Positions 23,948 to 36,282 of a DNA stretch of 64,000 nucleotides are shown here, piece after piece; the first letter of the stretch is position 1; the number at the start of each line of letters is the position of its first letter. The translations under genes and the position numbers were made by a program. Source of the stretch: Podospora bellae-mahoneyi (lineage: Eukaryota; Ascomycota; Sordariomycetes; Sordariales; Podosporaceae); NCBI RefSeq assembly GCF_035222275.1, contig NW_026946359.1, positions 4,030,001 through 4,094,000 on the forward strand. The letters run 5' to 3'. The notes beneath the pieces were generated by a model that worked only from the letters and a program-made list of their open reading frames with translations, had not been told where the DNA came from and searched no databases.

Positions 23948-26230
23948 TTAGCCAAGGTTGAGCCAGCTCATATCATCGCGTACAGCAGATGGCTGCTTGC
24001 GCAGAGGCGCCGGCTCAGCAGGGGGCTTGGCTGCAGAAGCTGGAGCGAGAGCCGTGGCGTAGATGCCAGTGTTCGATGAGTTTTGTCGCTCCATGCCCCA
24101 AGGCCGGTTGTTGCTAGCAGTAGGATCCCAGACTTCATGAACAGACTCTGGAATGCCGCTCGAATAGGCCGACATGGAGAGGTCGCTCACCGCGCTGATC
24201 GGACGCCCCGTCTCGATCTGAGCACTCATGCCTTCGTTGAACTTGGTGTTGTTATATGTGGCGATGGTGGGGCTGTGAGAGTTGACACGGCTGAATGACA
24301 GACGAGGCTCGTGAATCTGAAGGCGAGGTACAGTAACGCTGTCCTGGGTCATACGGTTCTGCTGATCACTGTACTTGGAGCTCCGCTCTGAGTGTAGGGT
24401 AGTCCGCTGCGAATTGTTCTTGATATTCGAGTTGCTGCTACCAAAGCCGAGCATGTTAAGCGCCGAGCCTCCAGACCAGTAGCGATTCCAACCAGAGCTT
24501 CTGCGAGTGCTTTCTCGCTTGTCCGTTGTGGTCAGGTTCCGTGGTCTTGGTTCAGCCGTCTCGGTAGTAAATGATACGCCTTTCTCGTCCCGCATAGGCT
24601 GCGGGGATGGCACCTCGGGAAGGATGGGCTTGCTGATTGTGCTCTTGAACGCTCTGAAAACGCTGTCTCCAGAATCGCGCTTACTGCCGTTGCTGGACTT
24701 GCTGCCCTTGCGGCCTATGCCTGGTAGCCTTGGCTTACTCTCACTAGCGCGACCCATGAGGATGGCCATGGAAGAGAAGGAACTCTTGGAGCCTTGAGAC
24801 TGATGTCCCCGGAATACCCCAGCTGGACCCTGACCGAAGGCAAGTCTGTCCTTGGCGTAACCAATACCGTCCTTGTCGCTTGAAGACGCGCCGTTGGATC
24901 TTCTAATGTGGCCAGCCTCTGTATGAGCCTGCTGTCTCGTGCGTCTCCGCAGGCAGAAATAGATCAGACCCAAAATGAGCGCCAGTCCGAAGACAGACCC
25001 AAGCACAGCGCCGAGGATCATGTTGACGTTTGAACCGGAGCCACCAGCCACAGGAGCGTCTGTTTCGGTTGGGGTTGCCGTTGCCGCAGCGGCAGCATCG
25101 CTAGTAATCGTAGCCAGCGTCGAGGATGTCGACGTGGAGAGTGTCGCGGTTGTCGAGGTAGCAGTCGTCGAAGACAGCGTAGTCGATGATTCTTCATCAT
25201 CCAGAGAAAGAAGTCTGATTTGACCAAGCATTTCTGTGGCATTCTGCCAAGTATTCGTCGTCGTGTCAAACATGGCTACCGGGTCCTCACTATTACCACC
25301 GGCAATCACAACCATTCCATCAATATCCTTAGCCAGGGCGAAGTTTGTTCGTGTTGTTGTTGGGGCGAGCGATGAGTTATACGCCGGCCAGTTATTCAGT
25401 GTTAATGGCTCAAATCTCCGCCTCTGCTGCCTGGCAGCACTCCGCGTCCTTCTCCTGGCGGACCTCTTGGTAACTGGTGCGGCGGCTGCTACTGGCTGTC
25501 CTGGACCAGTGTAGAGGACAGTCCTCCTCACAATGTTCGGTGACTCGGTCATGTCGAAGGTGAGCAGGTTCTGTGACCCATCGGCGCCACCCAGAAGTAC
25601 GGCCTGAACTGCCGAAGCATCTTTGAGTGGTGTTGCGAGCGTTGCCCTGGAGTCTAGCCACTTCCCCTCCTCGTTATTGAAGAGATAAACCTGTTTGTTG
25701 TCGGGATTACCACCAAGCATAACAGCTTCGTGAGTAGACCAAGGCAACAGAATGGGCTTTACCGCTGGTGGCGCCCATGATTCGTGAGAACGAATAGTAT
25801 GTGGTGCGGCTGCGCCGACGGTGAATGTCTGCGATGATGCTTGACCCTCTGAGCCACCACCATATACCAGAATAGAGTCTGTGCTGTTGAGGTAAACAGC
25901 GCTGTGTCCTGTCCTGCCGCTAATATCGAGGGTATCCACGGGAACGTTCTCCCATTGACCGGTCGAGAAGGTAAACTTCTGAAGCCCCAGATACTTTGGG
26001 TTGCCCCCCTTTCCCCCAACCACAAAGAACGCCGACGTCGCTGGATTTCCTGTTGTCGAGCCGACGCAAGCACCACCCGTGACCTTCTCGCCCTGAGGTA
26101 AAACCTCCCACTCGGCACCTGGTTCGAGCCTCAAAGACTGAAATGCGTCGGCCGAGTATGTGTAAAGCGTGTGGTCGAAGATGACGGAACAAGCGTCATT
26201 CAAGGGTGTCTCTGGCTGAGGGAGAGACAT
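23948..26230 (-). CDS. Kelch-repeat protein with Ser/Thr stem and single transmembrane helix
   Basis: Single exon, 760 aa. Residues about 30-350 contain degenerate Kelch blades (GG doublets such as FVVGGKGGNP, ILVYGGGSEG, AVMLGGNPDN, MVVIAGGNSED, each followed by an aromatic/W strand). A Ser/Thr-rich stem (TTLSSTTATSTTATLSTST) leads to one TM helix at about 402-425 (NMILGAVLGSVFGLALILGLIYF) and a stop-transfer CLRRR. A Ser/Arg-rich tail of about 335 residues, presumably cytosolic, follows. The topology resembles fungal wall-stress sensors. There is no N-terminal signal peptide, which is odd for an outside-facing propeller. Similar proteins are often labelled 'pre-mRNA splicing factor CLF1' in databases; nothing here (no HAT repeats) supports that. 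Function unknown. Confidence 0.85.
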   Translation of the reverse strand: MSLPQPETPLNDACSVIFDHTLYTYSADAFQSLRLEPGAEWEVLPQGEKVTGGACVGSTTGNPATSAFFVVGGKGGNPKYLGLQKFTFSTGQWENVPVDTLDISGRTGHSAVYLNSTDSILVYGGGSEGQASSQTFTVGAAAPHTIRSHESWAPPAVKPILLPWSTHEAVMLGGNPDNKQVYLFNNEEGKWLDSRATLATPLKDASAVQAVLLGGADGSQNLLTFDMTESPNIVRRTVLYTGPGQPVAAAAPVTKRSARRRTRSAARQQRRRFEPLTLNNWPAYNSSLAPTTTRTNFALAKDIDGMVVIAGGNSEDPVAMFDTTTNTWQNATEMLGQIRLLSLDDEESSTTLSSTTATSTTATLSTSTSSTLATITSDAAAAATATPTETDAPVAGGSGSNVNMILGAVLGSVFGLALILGLIYFCLRRRTRQQAHTEAGHIRRSNGASSSDKDGIGYAKDRLAFGQGPAGVFRGHQSQGSKSSFSSMAILMGRASESKPRLPGIGRKGSKSSNGSKRDSGDSVFRAFKSTISKPILPEVPSPQPMRDEKGVSFTTETAEPRPRNLTTTDKRESTRRSSGWNRYWSGGSALNMLGFGSSNSNIKNNSQRTTLHSERSSKYSDQQNRMTQDSVTVPRLQIHEPRLSFSRVNSHSPTIATYNNTKFNEGMSAQIETGRPISAVSDLSMSAYSSGIPESVHEVWDPTASNNRPWGMERQNSSNTGIYATALAPASAAKPPAEPAPLRKQPSAVRDDMSWLNLG

Positions 26231-29200
26231 TGTGATTGTGTACCTGTCTCGTCAGTCGCGGTGATGAGCGACCTAGAGATCAATTACTTCCTCCGAGTTG
26301 ACAAACGTAAGAAAGGGTGGCGATGGTGTCCTCCGAGTTACAAGAACATATCGAGTCCCGTCCTTTTTACTGTCGATTCGAAGGGTGACGAGTCGTTGGG
26401 CAAATGTTCACTTTGGGGAGCAAGATGAAAGTGGTTGCTCCCAAATCGAAAGAATATCAAAACCAAGGAGCCCCGGAGAAGGATTGGCACAGAGAGGCAC
26501 GGTGTTTGATCCGGACTTTTCCTTGAGCTGCTGTGGTCACTGTGGCACACTCTGCACAACCAGCAACACGGAGAATAAAATGATGGTGATCTGGAAAGTT
26601 TGAGGGCCGGCCCTTGCTGGGGAGCAAAAGAGGATGATCGACGGAACAAACTTGTTGCTTTGTTTCCCGACAAAACGGCGGTCGATCGTGTCGAGGAAGA
26701 AACAAACTCGTCTCCTTGGTTCCCGTCGTGAAAGGGGGCGTTCGTGTCGCAAGATGGAGAGAGGGGGGAGCGTCTGAGCGTATGTGTTGTTTCTCTCAAT
26801 CAAAGCCAAGTTTTGGTGACGAGAAAAAGCTGAAGTTCTGGAAACTGTGCCGGACGAGTTTCAACTTTTCCCACTCACGATGCAATTCGCAACTCTCAAG
26901 AGGCGAGCAAAAGGACAAACGACGACGACAAACACGCGAAGCGGAAAGAGGAGAGAAAGACGCGAGAAGCAAGAGACGGAGAGAGAGGGGGAGATTGGGA
27001 GACAGCCGGCCAGTGTGACCGAGACATCGGGCGAGGACCGCCAGACCGCACCACGGAGAATGAACTCGGGGAGAGTCTGACCAGGGGAACGGGAGCCGGG
27101 GGCTTGGTCGAATCAGAAACCCCAATGGAGCTGGCAGGGTGGTCCTGGACCCTCATTTGTAGCCCATCATGCGAGTGACCTCCAGTCGCATGCAACTGCA
27201 GCGGGTCAGCCATGTAGCGGGGGCTTGTGAGAGACCTTGTCCATCTTGCGCAAGGGGGAAAAGGGGCACAGGCGCAAACAGAAATTGGCCAGTGTGGTGC
27301 CTCGAGGCCTGCAAATCAATGACAAACCTCGGACCGTCTTCGACTCTTCCATCCCAATCTTGGTGTTGCACAAAACAGCCAATCCAACCATCCCAGACCG
27401 CGAAATTGTTTCTGATGGGGGCATTGAGGATTGGATTCACCATGGTGGAGATGGTTTAAGATCATCCATTAGCACGTGTGGTTTGGCCGTTTGTTCTCCA
27501 GTTTTGTCGAACGACCGACATCAAGAGACAAAGGGAGCAGATGTTCTCCGTTGAGTCGTTGACGGAGACTCTTCGTTCACTTGAGCTTGTCACCTCGTGA
27601 CTGATGATTGGAGAGGCGTTCGTGTTCGTCCAGTCTTTTTCCGTGTCGGCCGCTCGGCGGGGAGATCGCTTTGGTGAACCAAGCACAAGGTGACATGGCG
27701 CTGAGACTACCACCAAATGGCAACCCTGCACTTGAAACGTTAGCCTCCTGGCAGTTCCCCTGGCGCTAACCCCAAAACGGCTCGAGAGAAGAACGTTGAA
27801 CGAACCCCACCATGCGGCCCGTGGCCTGTGACTCCTCGGTGCTCTTCAAGAAAAAAAAAAAAAAATGGAGTCGGCTCGAATTGCTTGTTTGCAAAGGCTT
27901 GTCTACTATGATGTCAGTTCCATGGATATACACTAATGTAAATTTTGATCTTCCAACATGTGTTGCAAGTGCAAATCTCTAGTCCCTCTATGATCAGGAC
28001 AAGTGTAGCAGTGTAGGTACCAGATAGCTGGAGTGGCTGACCGGACTTTGATAAATGACCCCTCCATCAGCAGCGGCGCGGCTCATAAACTCCAAGGCGC
28101 ATCCAGGCACAGCGAGATATCGGAGGAACTTGCTCCTGAGATACACATCGACCAGCCGGTCATCGTTTATAAAAAGGAATCAGCATTTTCCACATGTTGG
28201 GATCTACGTGTAAAGATCTATATAGACAAATTTTCGGCGGCGCGCTCCTTATTATGATCTATCAATATACTGATCTCATCTTCCAGACCAAGATAGATGA
28301 TACCAGAGCGCCTCAACGCTGTAGTAAACCCCCTTTTCTTGAAAAACCTGAATTCTTTCCCCCTCTCATTTCGGCCCCGTTCAGAATGTTGCCATCACAC
28401 AGCATGAAGCCAGGATACCCTCAAATCGGTCTCCTTGTCCTCCATAGCCGCCCGGTGAGGCCCAAGAGACCAGCCCCTCCAAGCATCCCCACCCTCATTG
28501 GTGATGATGACCACGGTGAGCAGCAGCATCCGGCGGTACGGTCACGACCATGATCCGATAAACCGACCGCTTGAAGCGGCCACTACGGCCCTGTCAACGA
28601 TGCATAGGTTACCAGCTTCAGCCGCCTGAATGTTGCCCTCTCTCCACCTCAACCTCTGCGTGTCGCCCATACATGTCATCACACAAGCACCTTTTTCACA
28701 TAGGTAGCTAAATCGCTCCTCACTCCAAACCTCTCTACATCTCCATTCGCATCAGCAACATCACTTCACACCCAATCAACACCCCCAAGCTTTTTCACTA
28801 GGTAAATATCAAATTCGAGTCACCACACCACCCCATCACCTGTCAAAACCGCCTTCCCCCGCCTTCCCCAATCTATACGCGCTGGAATGCACAAAAAACC
28901 AAAGTAGAAGCGGGAATGCAATGCACGACAAGTACCCCAAGAGATATGCAAGATCCAGCCAGATGTGTACCTTACCTTATTATGCATTCCTCCCGTTGGA
29001 AAAAAAAAAGGCGGCGTCAGTGGCTTGCGTATTGTTGACCAATCGACCCCTCCATTGATATGCTGCTTAAGCGCCCACGGTGTCCCTCCCTCTTGAACCA
29101 CCGAGGGACGCATAATTCAACCTTTAAACCGCAGGACCCAGTAGATACTCCCCAAGACAAGTGGTTTTGTGATATATTATGCTCGGAAGCGCCTATGGCG

Positions 29201-29547
29201 ACGTTACGTTCTCCTAAAAGTTTTGTCCATGAGGTGATCGCCTGGCTTAGCTTCAACATTATTCTCTGCAAGCGCCACATAGAGTCCGATGTAAAAAGCA
29301 TAAGCTGTGAGAGTCAAGCACACAGTTACAGTCACAGGAACCAGCCAGAAGAAGCAAGTACAAAGAAGAAGTCGCTTTAAGCGACATATATGTAGAACTT
29401 TATTAACCCGTCTCCCCAAGTCCCATTTCCATATTCACCACCGCCCCATGAGTTGCAGTCTACAAGTTCCTCCCCGCTTTACCCAAACAGAATGAATCGC
29501 TATGTTATACAATAACAGAAAGTTTTTTTTTTCTTGCCCCCACCCCC

Positions 29548-29578
<31 letters not shown>

Positions 29579-29894
29579 AAGAAAACACCGTGCCTGCATA
29601 AAAGCCAGCCCCCGTGAACGCTGATGTCTGCTCGTAACATCCGCTGGTATCATTGTAGAAAGCACCAAAAAAGTGCCCGTTTCCCAAATCTCAAAACTCC
29701 AATCCGTGCCCAGTCGTCGTCTTCCGCCGACTGACCAAGGCATATGCATACACAAGTGCATTGTTGAACCCAGAAAGAAAAGAAAAGCCCCGACTCTGCA
29801 TCCACCTCATTTTCCCTCCTCTTTGTTCCTATGTTGCCTGTCATTCTCAACTGTAGGCTGGTTAATGGATTGAAACCATCATCGCGGGTGCCAT
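26231..29894. other. Intergenic region, 3.7 kb
   Basis: Upstream of the Kelch gene and downstream of MEX67. Contains a purine-rich block (about 26930-27000), A-tracts near 27850 and an A26 tract at 29548-29573. No gene, tRNA or 5S rRNA was recognised. Short open frames lack domains and splice-supported extensions. Confidence 0.5.
29548..29573. repeat. A26 homopolymer tract
   Basis: Twenty-six consecutive A bases preceded by C-rich DNA, about 320 bp from the 3' end of the MEX67 coding region. On the gene's own strand this is a T-tract, so it is not a retroposed poly(A) tail in the MEX67 direction. Confidence 0.95.
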
Positions 29895-31881
29895 CTAAGC
29901 AGGCGCGGTGAAGGCAGCAGGCGGCAAATTGGCCCGTTGCTCCTCAAAAGACTGGAGAGCAAGATCAAAGTTCCAATTGGCTGTGCCGGATAGACAAAGC
30001 TCCGAATACTGGGCGTTCATGCCAGTACGCCTCGCCAGCTCTTGGATAAGCTGGACCCTGGTGGCATCGTCGATGACAGGCACCGCAGCCACGACCGGAG
30101 CGACGGGAGCAATAGGCGCAGCGGGGGCACCGGTGGTTACTGGAACAGAAGCGGCTCCGGCAGCCCGCGGTGTCCATTTGTGGATAGTGAGCTGGTCACT
30201 GAGAACCCGGTAGGGGTGAGGGGCGCCTGGTTTGCTGGGCCCGAGGATGAAAGAGCGGGAAAAGGTACGAGTGCCATAAAGCTCCTCGGTCATATCGGCT
30301 TCTTCAAATTGCCCGTGGACGTTAATCATCAGGCCCATCGCCAAGCCGTGTCCCGAGGGGTCCGCCAAGTGGGGGAACGTATGGCAGTCGATAATCCACA
30401 GTTCGGGCTGGTCCAGAGTGGCATGACGAGTGGCCGGCAGCGACTTCCACATCTCTGCAATGAGCGAGGCGCCGGTGAAGAGACGCTGGACGACTGCTGG
30501 GTTTCGGCTCCCTCCAAGCTTTTGAATGTTTCGGGAGTATTTCATGTACGGTTTCCACTCAACGTCACGGCCGGGTTCAGGTGTGGCAGAGAGCGAGGCC
30601 ACGGACTCGGCATCGTAAAATTGCGCAGCCAAGGCCGGTCGATCGTGGTCATAAAGCTGGAAGAAGGACCGCAGAAAGATGCTGGCAACGTTGTTCTCGC
30701 CGTCGCGGAGATTAGAGGGCAGCTGGGCCAACGGCTGTGGAGTCATCGCCTTCAAGGCCTCAACAGCCTCCTGCGGATTCCGGACAATGTTTCCATCCAG
30801 GATTTGCAGGCAAGGGAACCATTGGGTGATCTGCACGGCGTAATCGGCAACGCCGGTGACAGGGTTTCCGACCAGGTAAAGCTCTTCTAGATAACGGAAC
30901 TCCTGCTTCCATTTGGCAATCGAAGAGAAGGTCGCAAGCCGATTGTTGCTTAGGTCGAGCCGACGCAAGTGTGGCAGCGAATAGGCTAGTGTAAACACCT
31001 GGTCGACGTCCGAGATCTCGTTACGAGCAAGGGAAACTGACTGGATGCCTTGCCTTTTCTCCTCAGCGGTCTTGAATTGCTCGCCAGCGACATGAATGAT
31101 GGCCCTGAACGACTTTTCAGCCAGTGATTGGGAACCGACTGCGCCGAGATTTCCAAGGATGTCGTCTGTTCCGAGCGCTGACAGATCAAGAAGTTTCTGC
31201 TCAGCATTGTATCGCTTCGCCAACAACGCAAGAAGCTTCTGTCGGGTGTCTGCAGCGTCTTTTGAGAACTTGGTGCCAGTAGGGAATGGCTCAGTGGTTT
31301 CCTCGATGGTGATGGGAGCACCGGCGTACTGGTACCCGTTGAGGTGCATAATGCTAGATACGTCGTCCTTGTTGGCTTTGACCCAGACGTAGTCGCCATC
31401 TAGTACACCCTGGTGTATGTTAATATATGATTAAATTCAAGAAGAGAAAAACGGGACAACATACTCTTCCCAAGACGATCTTCTTATCCTTATCAGCCTT
31501 GCGCTCAATGAATTGGAGAAGCCCCTTGACACCGCCATCGGAATTCGACGCGGCCTTGCTATTCTTGACACCCAGGATCTTGAGGGTGGTTTTGGCGTGC
31601 TTGGATCCACCTTCGCCGATGTAGTTCTTGAGGTTCTGAGCTAGACGCGAAGATGTTCTAGAACCCCTCGCAGGCGCTCCTCTCGCAGCTCCTCTGCCGC
31701 GAGTTCCCCTGCCGGACGGTCCAGTTGGTGGATTGGAACCTGAGATCGGCGCGCCCATGGAAACATCTCCATCACGATCGGTTCTGGTGGCAGCTCGATG
31801 TTTAGCGACTCCGCCACGGGAAGCTCGAGTTGTTGGCTTGCGAATATTGCTGCCGCCGCGAGGACCAGTAGGAGGGGCCAT
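29895..31881 (-). CDS. MEX67: mRNA export receptor Mex67 (TAP/NXF1)
   Basis: Carries mRNPs through nuclear pores as a heterodimer with Mtr2. CDS complement(join(29895..31409,31465..31881)), 643 aa. The intron 31410-31464 has donor GTATGT, a TATTAACAT branch and acceptor CCAG; splicing reads KIVLGR-GVLDGDYVWVKAN in frame. Domains in order: an Arg/Gly-rich N-terminus (GRGTRGRGAARGAPARGS), an RNA-binding fold around 100-230, leucine-rich repeats around 255-340 (SVSLARNEISDVDQ, HLRRLDLSNNRLATF, YLEELYLVGNPVTG), an NTF2-like domain around 380-555 (FLRSFFQLYDHDRPAL), an Ala/Pro-rich linker, and a C-terminal TAP-C/UBA-like domain (LIQELARRTGMNAQYSELCL...NWNFDLALQSFEE) that binds FG-nucleoporins. The start MAPPTGPRGG is preferred over an upstream Met 16 codons earlier. 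Confidence 0.95.
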
Positions 31882-32831
31882 CGTGATTGAGATCGGAAGT
31901 TGCTTGAGAGTCGCGGAACTGATCTGCAACAGACACGAGTTTGGTCGTCTGCACAGCCCTGTGAGATAAAGTCGCTCGAGAGAAGAGCCAGAGGCGTAAT
32001 CAGTGGCTCAGGTTTTTGCGCCGAAGTTGAGAGTTGTGCGAAAGAGGAAGCGGGCACTGGTGGTAGGTACCGGTAGGTATGGCTCCGATAAGGCTTCGTT
32101 CGACTGACTCGACTCTCGCTGGCTGACAGTGGAATGGCTGGGAATCGCCACAAGCGCGAAAAAAACACCTGCTAGGTGAGTAAATGTAGTAAGGTTCGCC
32201 GAATGTTGGCTCGGCTAACGAAGATAGTAGAGAACCAATATCTCAGTTTTGGTGGTGCTGGTTGCGTCACAAAGAGAAGTAGGTGTTGTTGTGGTTGTTG
32301 TGGAGCTGGAACAAAAAGATGGATCGACTTTCAGTTGGCTGTGACTGCATACCTGCCACAAACCTTGCACCAAGTGGGGTTCTGCCTGGGCCAAAGGCCC
32401 ACCGTTCCTGGATAGTCAACCAATCGTAGCTTTTGCCGATGCTCCCGTGCTGGGGTGGCTTGGCAAGTTTGCTCACCCATTGACACGTGATCTGGTGTAT
32501 CGTCGCGTCTTGAGTATGAACAATAGATCGCGTCTTTTTTGGAGCCGATGCACGTCACTTCCAGGCCAGACAGAACCTTCAAGATGACATAAGAAACAAA
32601 ACGGCAGACATTCCAAGCAATTCGGACACTCGTAATGACAGCAATGGTCGGTTGGTTACTCTTCGATATATCACCACACCTTCCACAGGTCAATCACACC
32701 TCCCATAGGTCAATCGCAGACGGTCATTTGGCATTTCACGCACGCCTCAATACACCCACCTCAGCTCACCTTCATCCCAGCTCACCCAATTCAATCCCTT
32801 TTTCTGAATACTTTTGTAGCGATATAGCGCA
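31882..32831. promoter_or_regulatory. Divergent promoter region, MEX67 / MPH1
   Basis: 950 bp between the two divergent start codons, holding both leaders. No gene in it. Whether the two genes share regulatory sites cannot be told from sequence. Confidence 0.5.
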
Positions 32832-35800
32832 ATGGATGATGAGTTTGACGAGACCTTTGATTTTGATGACGACTTGATCGCACTCACTCAGGTCGCCGAA
32901 GCCGAAGCGGCGGCGGCAGCAAATTCCACTGCTCACAGGCCTCAAGAGTCTGCTGTCAAAACGCCAGGAACTCCTCCCTCAGTACCTGCAGCAGCCCGGG
33001 TAAATACGGCAGCTGCAATCTCGGAATTCGACGATTTGCCATCAGATGCATTCGACAGTTCCCCACAGCCACCAAACAACCAGAAGCGGCCGAGTCAAGT
33101 GCCACATCCAAGAGCTACTCCTATATCCCAAGGACAAGGACAAGGCTTCCGGCAAACAACACTCTGGGGAGGCACTGCGCGGCAGGGCAACATTCGGCCA
33201 TCACAGGTGACTAAGAGTCGCCCATTCCGCGCTGACCTGCCCCCAGAGATACCCACTCATCATGAACTCAATGACTGTGAGCTTCCAACATGGGTCTATC
33301 CGTTGAACTTGGGCCCAATTCGAGACTACCAGTTTACCATTGTCAACAGTGCTCTGTTCAACAACACACTTGTGGCTCTGCCCACCGGTCTGGGCAAAAC
33401 TTTCATCGCCGCCACGGTTATGCTCAATTTCTATCGATGGACCAAACGAGGGAAAATCGTATTCGTCGCACCCACCAAACCCTTGGCATCCCAGCAGGTC
33501 AAGGCTTGTCTCGACGTTGCGGGCATCCCACGGTCCGAGGCAACACTCCTAACAGGAGAGACGGCTCCGGCTTTACGTGAGGCTGAATGGGAGACCAAGC
33601 GGCTATTTTTTATGACGCCGCAAACACTTCAAAATGATTTGTCTAAAGGCTACGCAGATCCAAAGTCAGTTGTTCTTCTGGTAGTCGATGAAGCCCATCG
33701 AGCCACAGGCGACTACGCCTACGTGAAAGTAATAGAATTCCTCCGCCGATTCTCACAGAGTTTCAGGGTTCTTGCACTTACGGCAACTCCCGGATCGTCT
33801 GTGGAAGGCGTCCAAAATGTCATTGATAATCTCGGTATCTCCCACATCGAAATCAGAACAGAAGAGTCTTTGGATATTCGACAATACGTTCACTCGAGAG
33901 ACACCAACACGATTACACTCGACCCATCCGACGAGATGATGGAAGTGAGAGGCCTCTTTTCCAAAGCCCTCCAGCCTCTGGTCGACAAGTTGAGCGCCCA
34001 GAATATTTACTTTGGAAGGGATCCCATGAGTCTGACTACCTATGGCCTGATGAAATCGAGAAGTGACTGGCTTGCCGGAGCTGGCAGACACGCAAACCAG
34101 GGATTAAAGTTTGCCATGTTCGCCGTGTTCAGCATTCTTCAGAGCCTGTCGCACTCGATAAAGTTGTTAAATTTCCACGGGATCAAGCCATTTTATCACA
34201 ACCTGTTGGAGTTTCGCAATTCGGAGGAGGAAAAGGGGGGAAAGGATTCCAGCATGAGGCGGCAGGTCATCAATGACGAAAGCTTCAAAAAGATGATGAC
34301 CATGATCGAGAAATGGATGAAATTGGACGGCTTCAGTGGGCATCCCAAGCTGGATTGTCTCTGCGAGACTCTTGTGCATCACTTTATGGATGCCGGGGAA
34401 GGGTCCAGCACAAGAGTCATCGTCTTCAGCGAGTATCGAGACAGCGCCGAGGAGATTGTGCGAGTTTTAAACAGCAAGCCTTTGATCAGCGCCACAGTCT
34501 TTGTGGGTCAAGCAGATTCCAAGAGAAGTGAAGGTATGAAGCAAAAGCAGCAGATTGAAACGATTGAGAAGTTCAAGAACGGCCAGTACAATGTTCTCGT
34601 CGCCACATCCATCGGCGAAGAAGGTCTCGACATTGGCCAAGTTGATCTTATCGTCTGTTATGACGCGTCATCCTCTCCGATCCGCATGTTGCAGCGAATG
34701 GGACGCACGGGGAGAAAGAGAGCAGGCAAAATTGTGCTTCTCTTGATGAAGGGAAAGGAACAGGAGAAGTTTTTGGAGGCGAAGGACAACTACGCAAGAA
34801 TGCAGCAGCTCATCTGTGACGGCGATAGTTTCAACTTCCGCCATGACCTATCCACGCGAATTATCCCAAGAGATATAAAGCCAGAAGTTGATAAGCGCAT
34901 GGTGGAGATACCGATTGAGAACACACAGGATCCCTCCCTGCCTGAGCCTAAAAAAGCAGGAGCCCGGAAGAAAGCATCGAAGAAAAAGTTCAACATGCCC
35001 GATGGTGTAGAGACTGGGTTCGTCAAGGCATCCGATTTCTTTGGGAAAGCAGCTGCCAAAAAAACAGCACCACCCAAACCGGTCGAGCCGCAGGAGACTG
35101 ACGAGATCGCGGAACCACCTCCTCTTGGAAAGGTCGTTTTGAGCAAAGCGCAGATCGAGGAACTGGACAGACGGTATCGGAGTCTGCCAGGAAACGCAAA
35201 TGCCGAGGTTGGGCCTATCGATTTTGGTGCTCATTCTCAGAGGTTCCTGCGGCCGACATCCCTTGTGAGACATGGCAAGAAGACAAAACGATTTGTCAAG
35301 CTGATGAAAAAGTTGGGAGACAGCCAGGACCCCTTCGAAAAGTTCACAGCACCATATGGAGATACTGACATGTCTAACTGGGGGGATCTTCCAGTCCCCA
35401 TCTTTGCGTCAGATACGGACGCTTCTGAAGATGAAGACTCAGCTGGAACAGGGACGGGTGGCAACCGAGGCAAAAAGCGCAAAGTGCTTGCAGCAAGGCC
35501 TGATGAGGAAAGCGAAGAGGAAGATGGGGACGGATTGGAGGCTGCTTCACCTCCAGCTCGCAAGAGGAGTGCTGGAGGCAAGAAGGCAGCAAAGAGGAAA
35601 GGCCGGGTGGCGCGGAAACTGGACGAAATAGGGGATGACTGTATGCGGACGAGTGATATGGAGATTACGGATGGGTCAGACGATGGTGCCGACCTAGAAG
35701 ATTTTGTCGTCGGCGATGATGCGGACCTGTTCGGCTCGAGTGCCAATCAAAAGTCAACAAACTCGAGGACACCTGGCTCTGCAAAGAAGCAGCCGTCAGC

Positions 35801-36029
35801 AGAAGAAAAACCTTTCTTCGAACCCATGGATTTTACTGCGACGCAGGATTCAGATGAGGAGATGCCGGATATCACGGAGCTGCTGAAGTCGTCGGTAAAG
35901 AAAACGAAGCATAGCATGGCGGCGACAGCTTTTGGCACAGAGGGTAATGAGGATCTGTCGCCGGAGCCGACGACGCCACGGAAGAAGAAAAGGCGGATCT
36001 TTGTTGCTGACAGTGATGATGATGAGTGA
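32832..36029 (+). CDS. MPH1: ATP-dependent 3'-5' DNA helicase Mph1 (FANCM-like)
   Basis: Acts at stalled forks and D-loops, remodelling them and restraining crossovers. Single exon, 1065 aa, the usual size for filamentous-fungal Mph1. The N-terminus is acidic ([12 protein letters not shown]). The SF2 core follows: Walker [12 protein letters not shown] near residue 183, [14 protein letters not shown] (DEAH) near 286, TATPG near 316, an all-helical insert, then motif V ([20 protein letters not shown]) and motif VI ([13 protein letters not shown]) near 620. The C-terminal 350 residues are charged, Ser/Asp-rich and disordered with several basic NLS-like clusters ([24 protein letters not shown]). 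It lies divergent from MEX67. All motifs are intact, so an active enzyme is expected. Confidence 0.95.
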   Translation: MDDEFDETFDFDDDLIALTQVAEAEAAAAANSTAHRPQESAVKTPGTPPSVPAAARVNTAAAISEFDDLPSDAFDSSPQPPNNQKRPSQVPHPRATPISQGQGQGFRQTTLWGGTARQGNIRPSQVTKSRPFRADLPPEIPTHHELNDCELPTWVYPLNLGPIRDYQFTIVNSALFNNTLVALPTGLGKTFIAATVMLNFYRWTKRGKIVFVAPTKPLASQQVKACLDVAGIPRSEATLLTGETAPALREAEWETKRLFFMTPQTLQNDLSKGYADPKSVVLLVVDEAHRATGDYAYVKVIEFLRRFSQSFRVLALTATPGSSVEGVQNVIDNLGISHIEIRTEESLDIRQYVHSRDTNTITLDPSDEMMEVRGLFSKALQPLVDKLSAQNIYFGRDPMSLTTYGLMKSRSDWLAGAGRHANQGLKFAMFAVFSILQSLSHSIKLLNFHGIKPFYHNLLEFRNSEEEKGGKDSSMRRQVINDESFKKMMTMIEKWMKLDGFSGHPKLDCLCETLVHHFMDAGEGSSTRVIVFSEYRDSAEEIVRVLNSKPLISATVFVGQADSKRSEGMKQKQQIETIEKFKNGQYNVLVATSIGEEGLDIGQVDLIVCYDASSSPIRMLQRMGRTGRKRAGKIVLLLMKGKEQEKFLEAKDNYARMQQLICDGDSFNFRHDLSTRIIPRDIKPEVDKRMVEIPIENTQDPSLPEPKKAGARKKASKKKFNMPDGVETGFVKASDFFGKAAAKKTAPPKPVEPQETDEIAEPPPLGKVVLSKAQIEELDRRYRSLPGNANAEVGPIDFGAHSQRFLRPTSLVRHGKKTKRFVKLMKKLGDSQDPFEKFTAPYGDTDMSNWGDLPVPIFASDTDASEDEDSAGTGTGGNRGKKRKVLAARPDEESEEEDGDGLEAASPPARKRSAGGKKAAKRKGRVARKLDEIGDDCMRTSDMEITDGSDDGADLEDFVVGDDADLFGSSANQKSTNSRTPGSAKKQPSAEEKPFFEPMDFTATQDSDEEMPDITELLKSSVKKTKHSMAATAFGTEGNEDLSPEPTTPRKKKRRIFVADSDDDE

Positions 36030-36282
36030 GCCACTCGATGGTTGAATGGGGTGGCATTTTTACAAGTATATGAAGCATTGGATTGCAGACACGTGAAGAA
36101 AACTGAAATTAGAGCAAACTCCCAAATATATTTTCTTGGATTATATGATCTTAAATATAACCATCCCAGAGCAACTTGTGTTTACCTATGTCACTACTAT
36201 TTCTTTAACCCTTTTCCCCCTCTATCATACAACAATAAGGTATACCTCACCCATCAAACACAAACCAGTCTCCTTGCGGTGT

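Noticed and set aside
23948-26230. Splicing factor CLF1, the usual database name for this Kelch protein type
   Set aside because: No HAT repeats; Kelch blades plus a TM helix are incompatible with Clf1.
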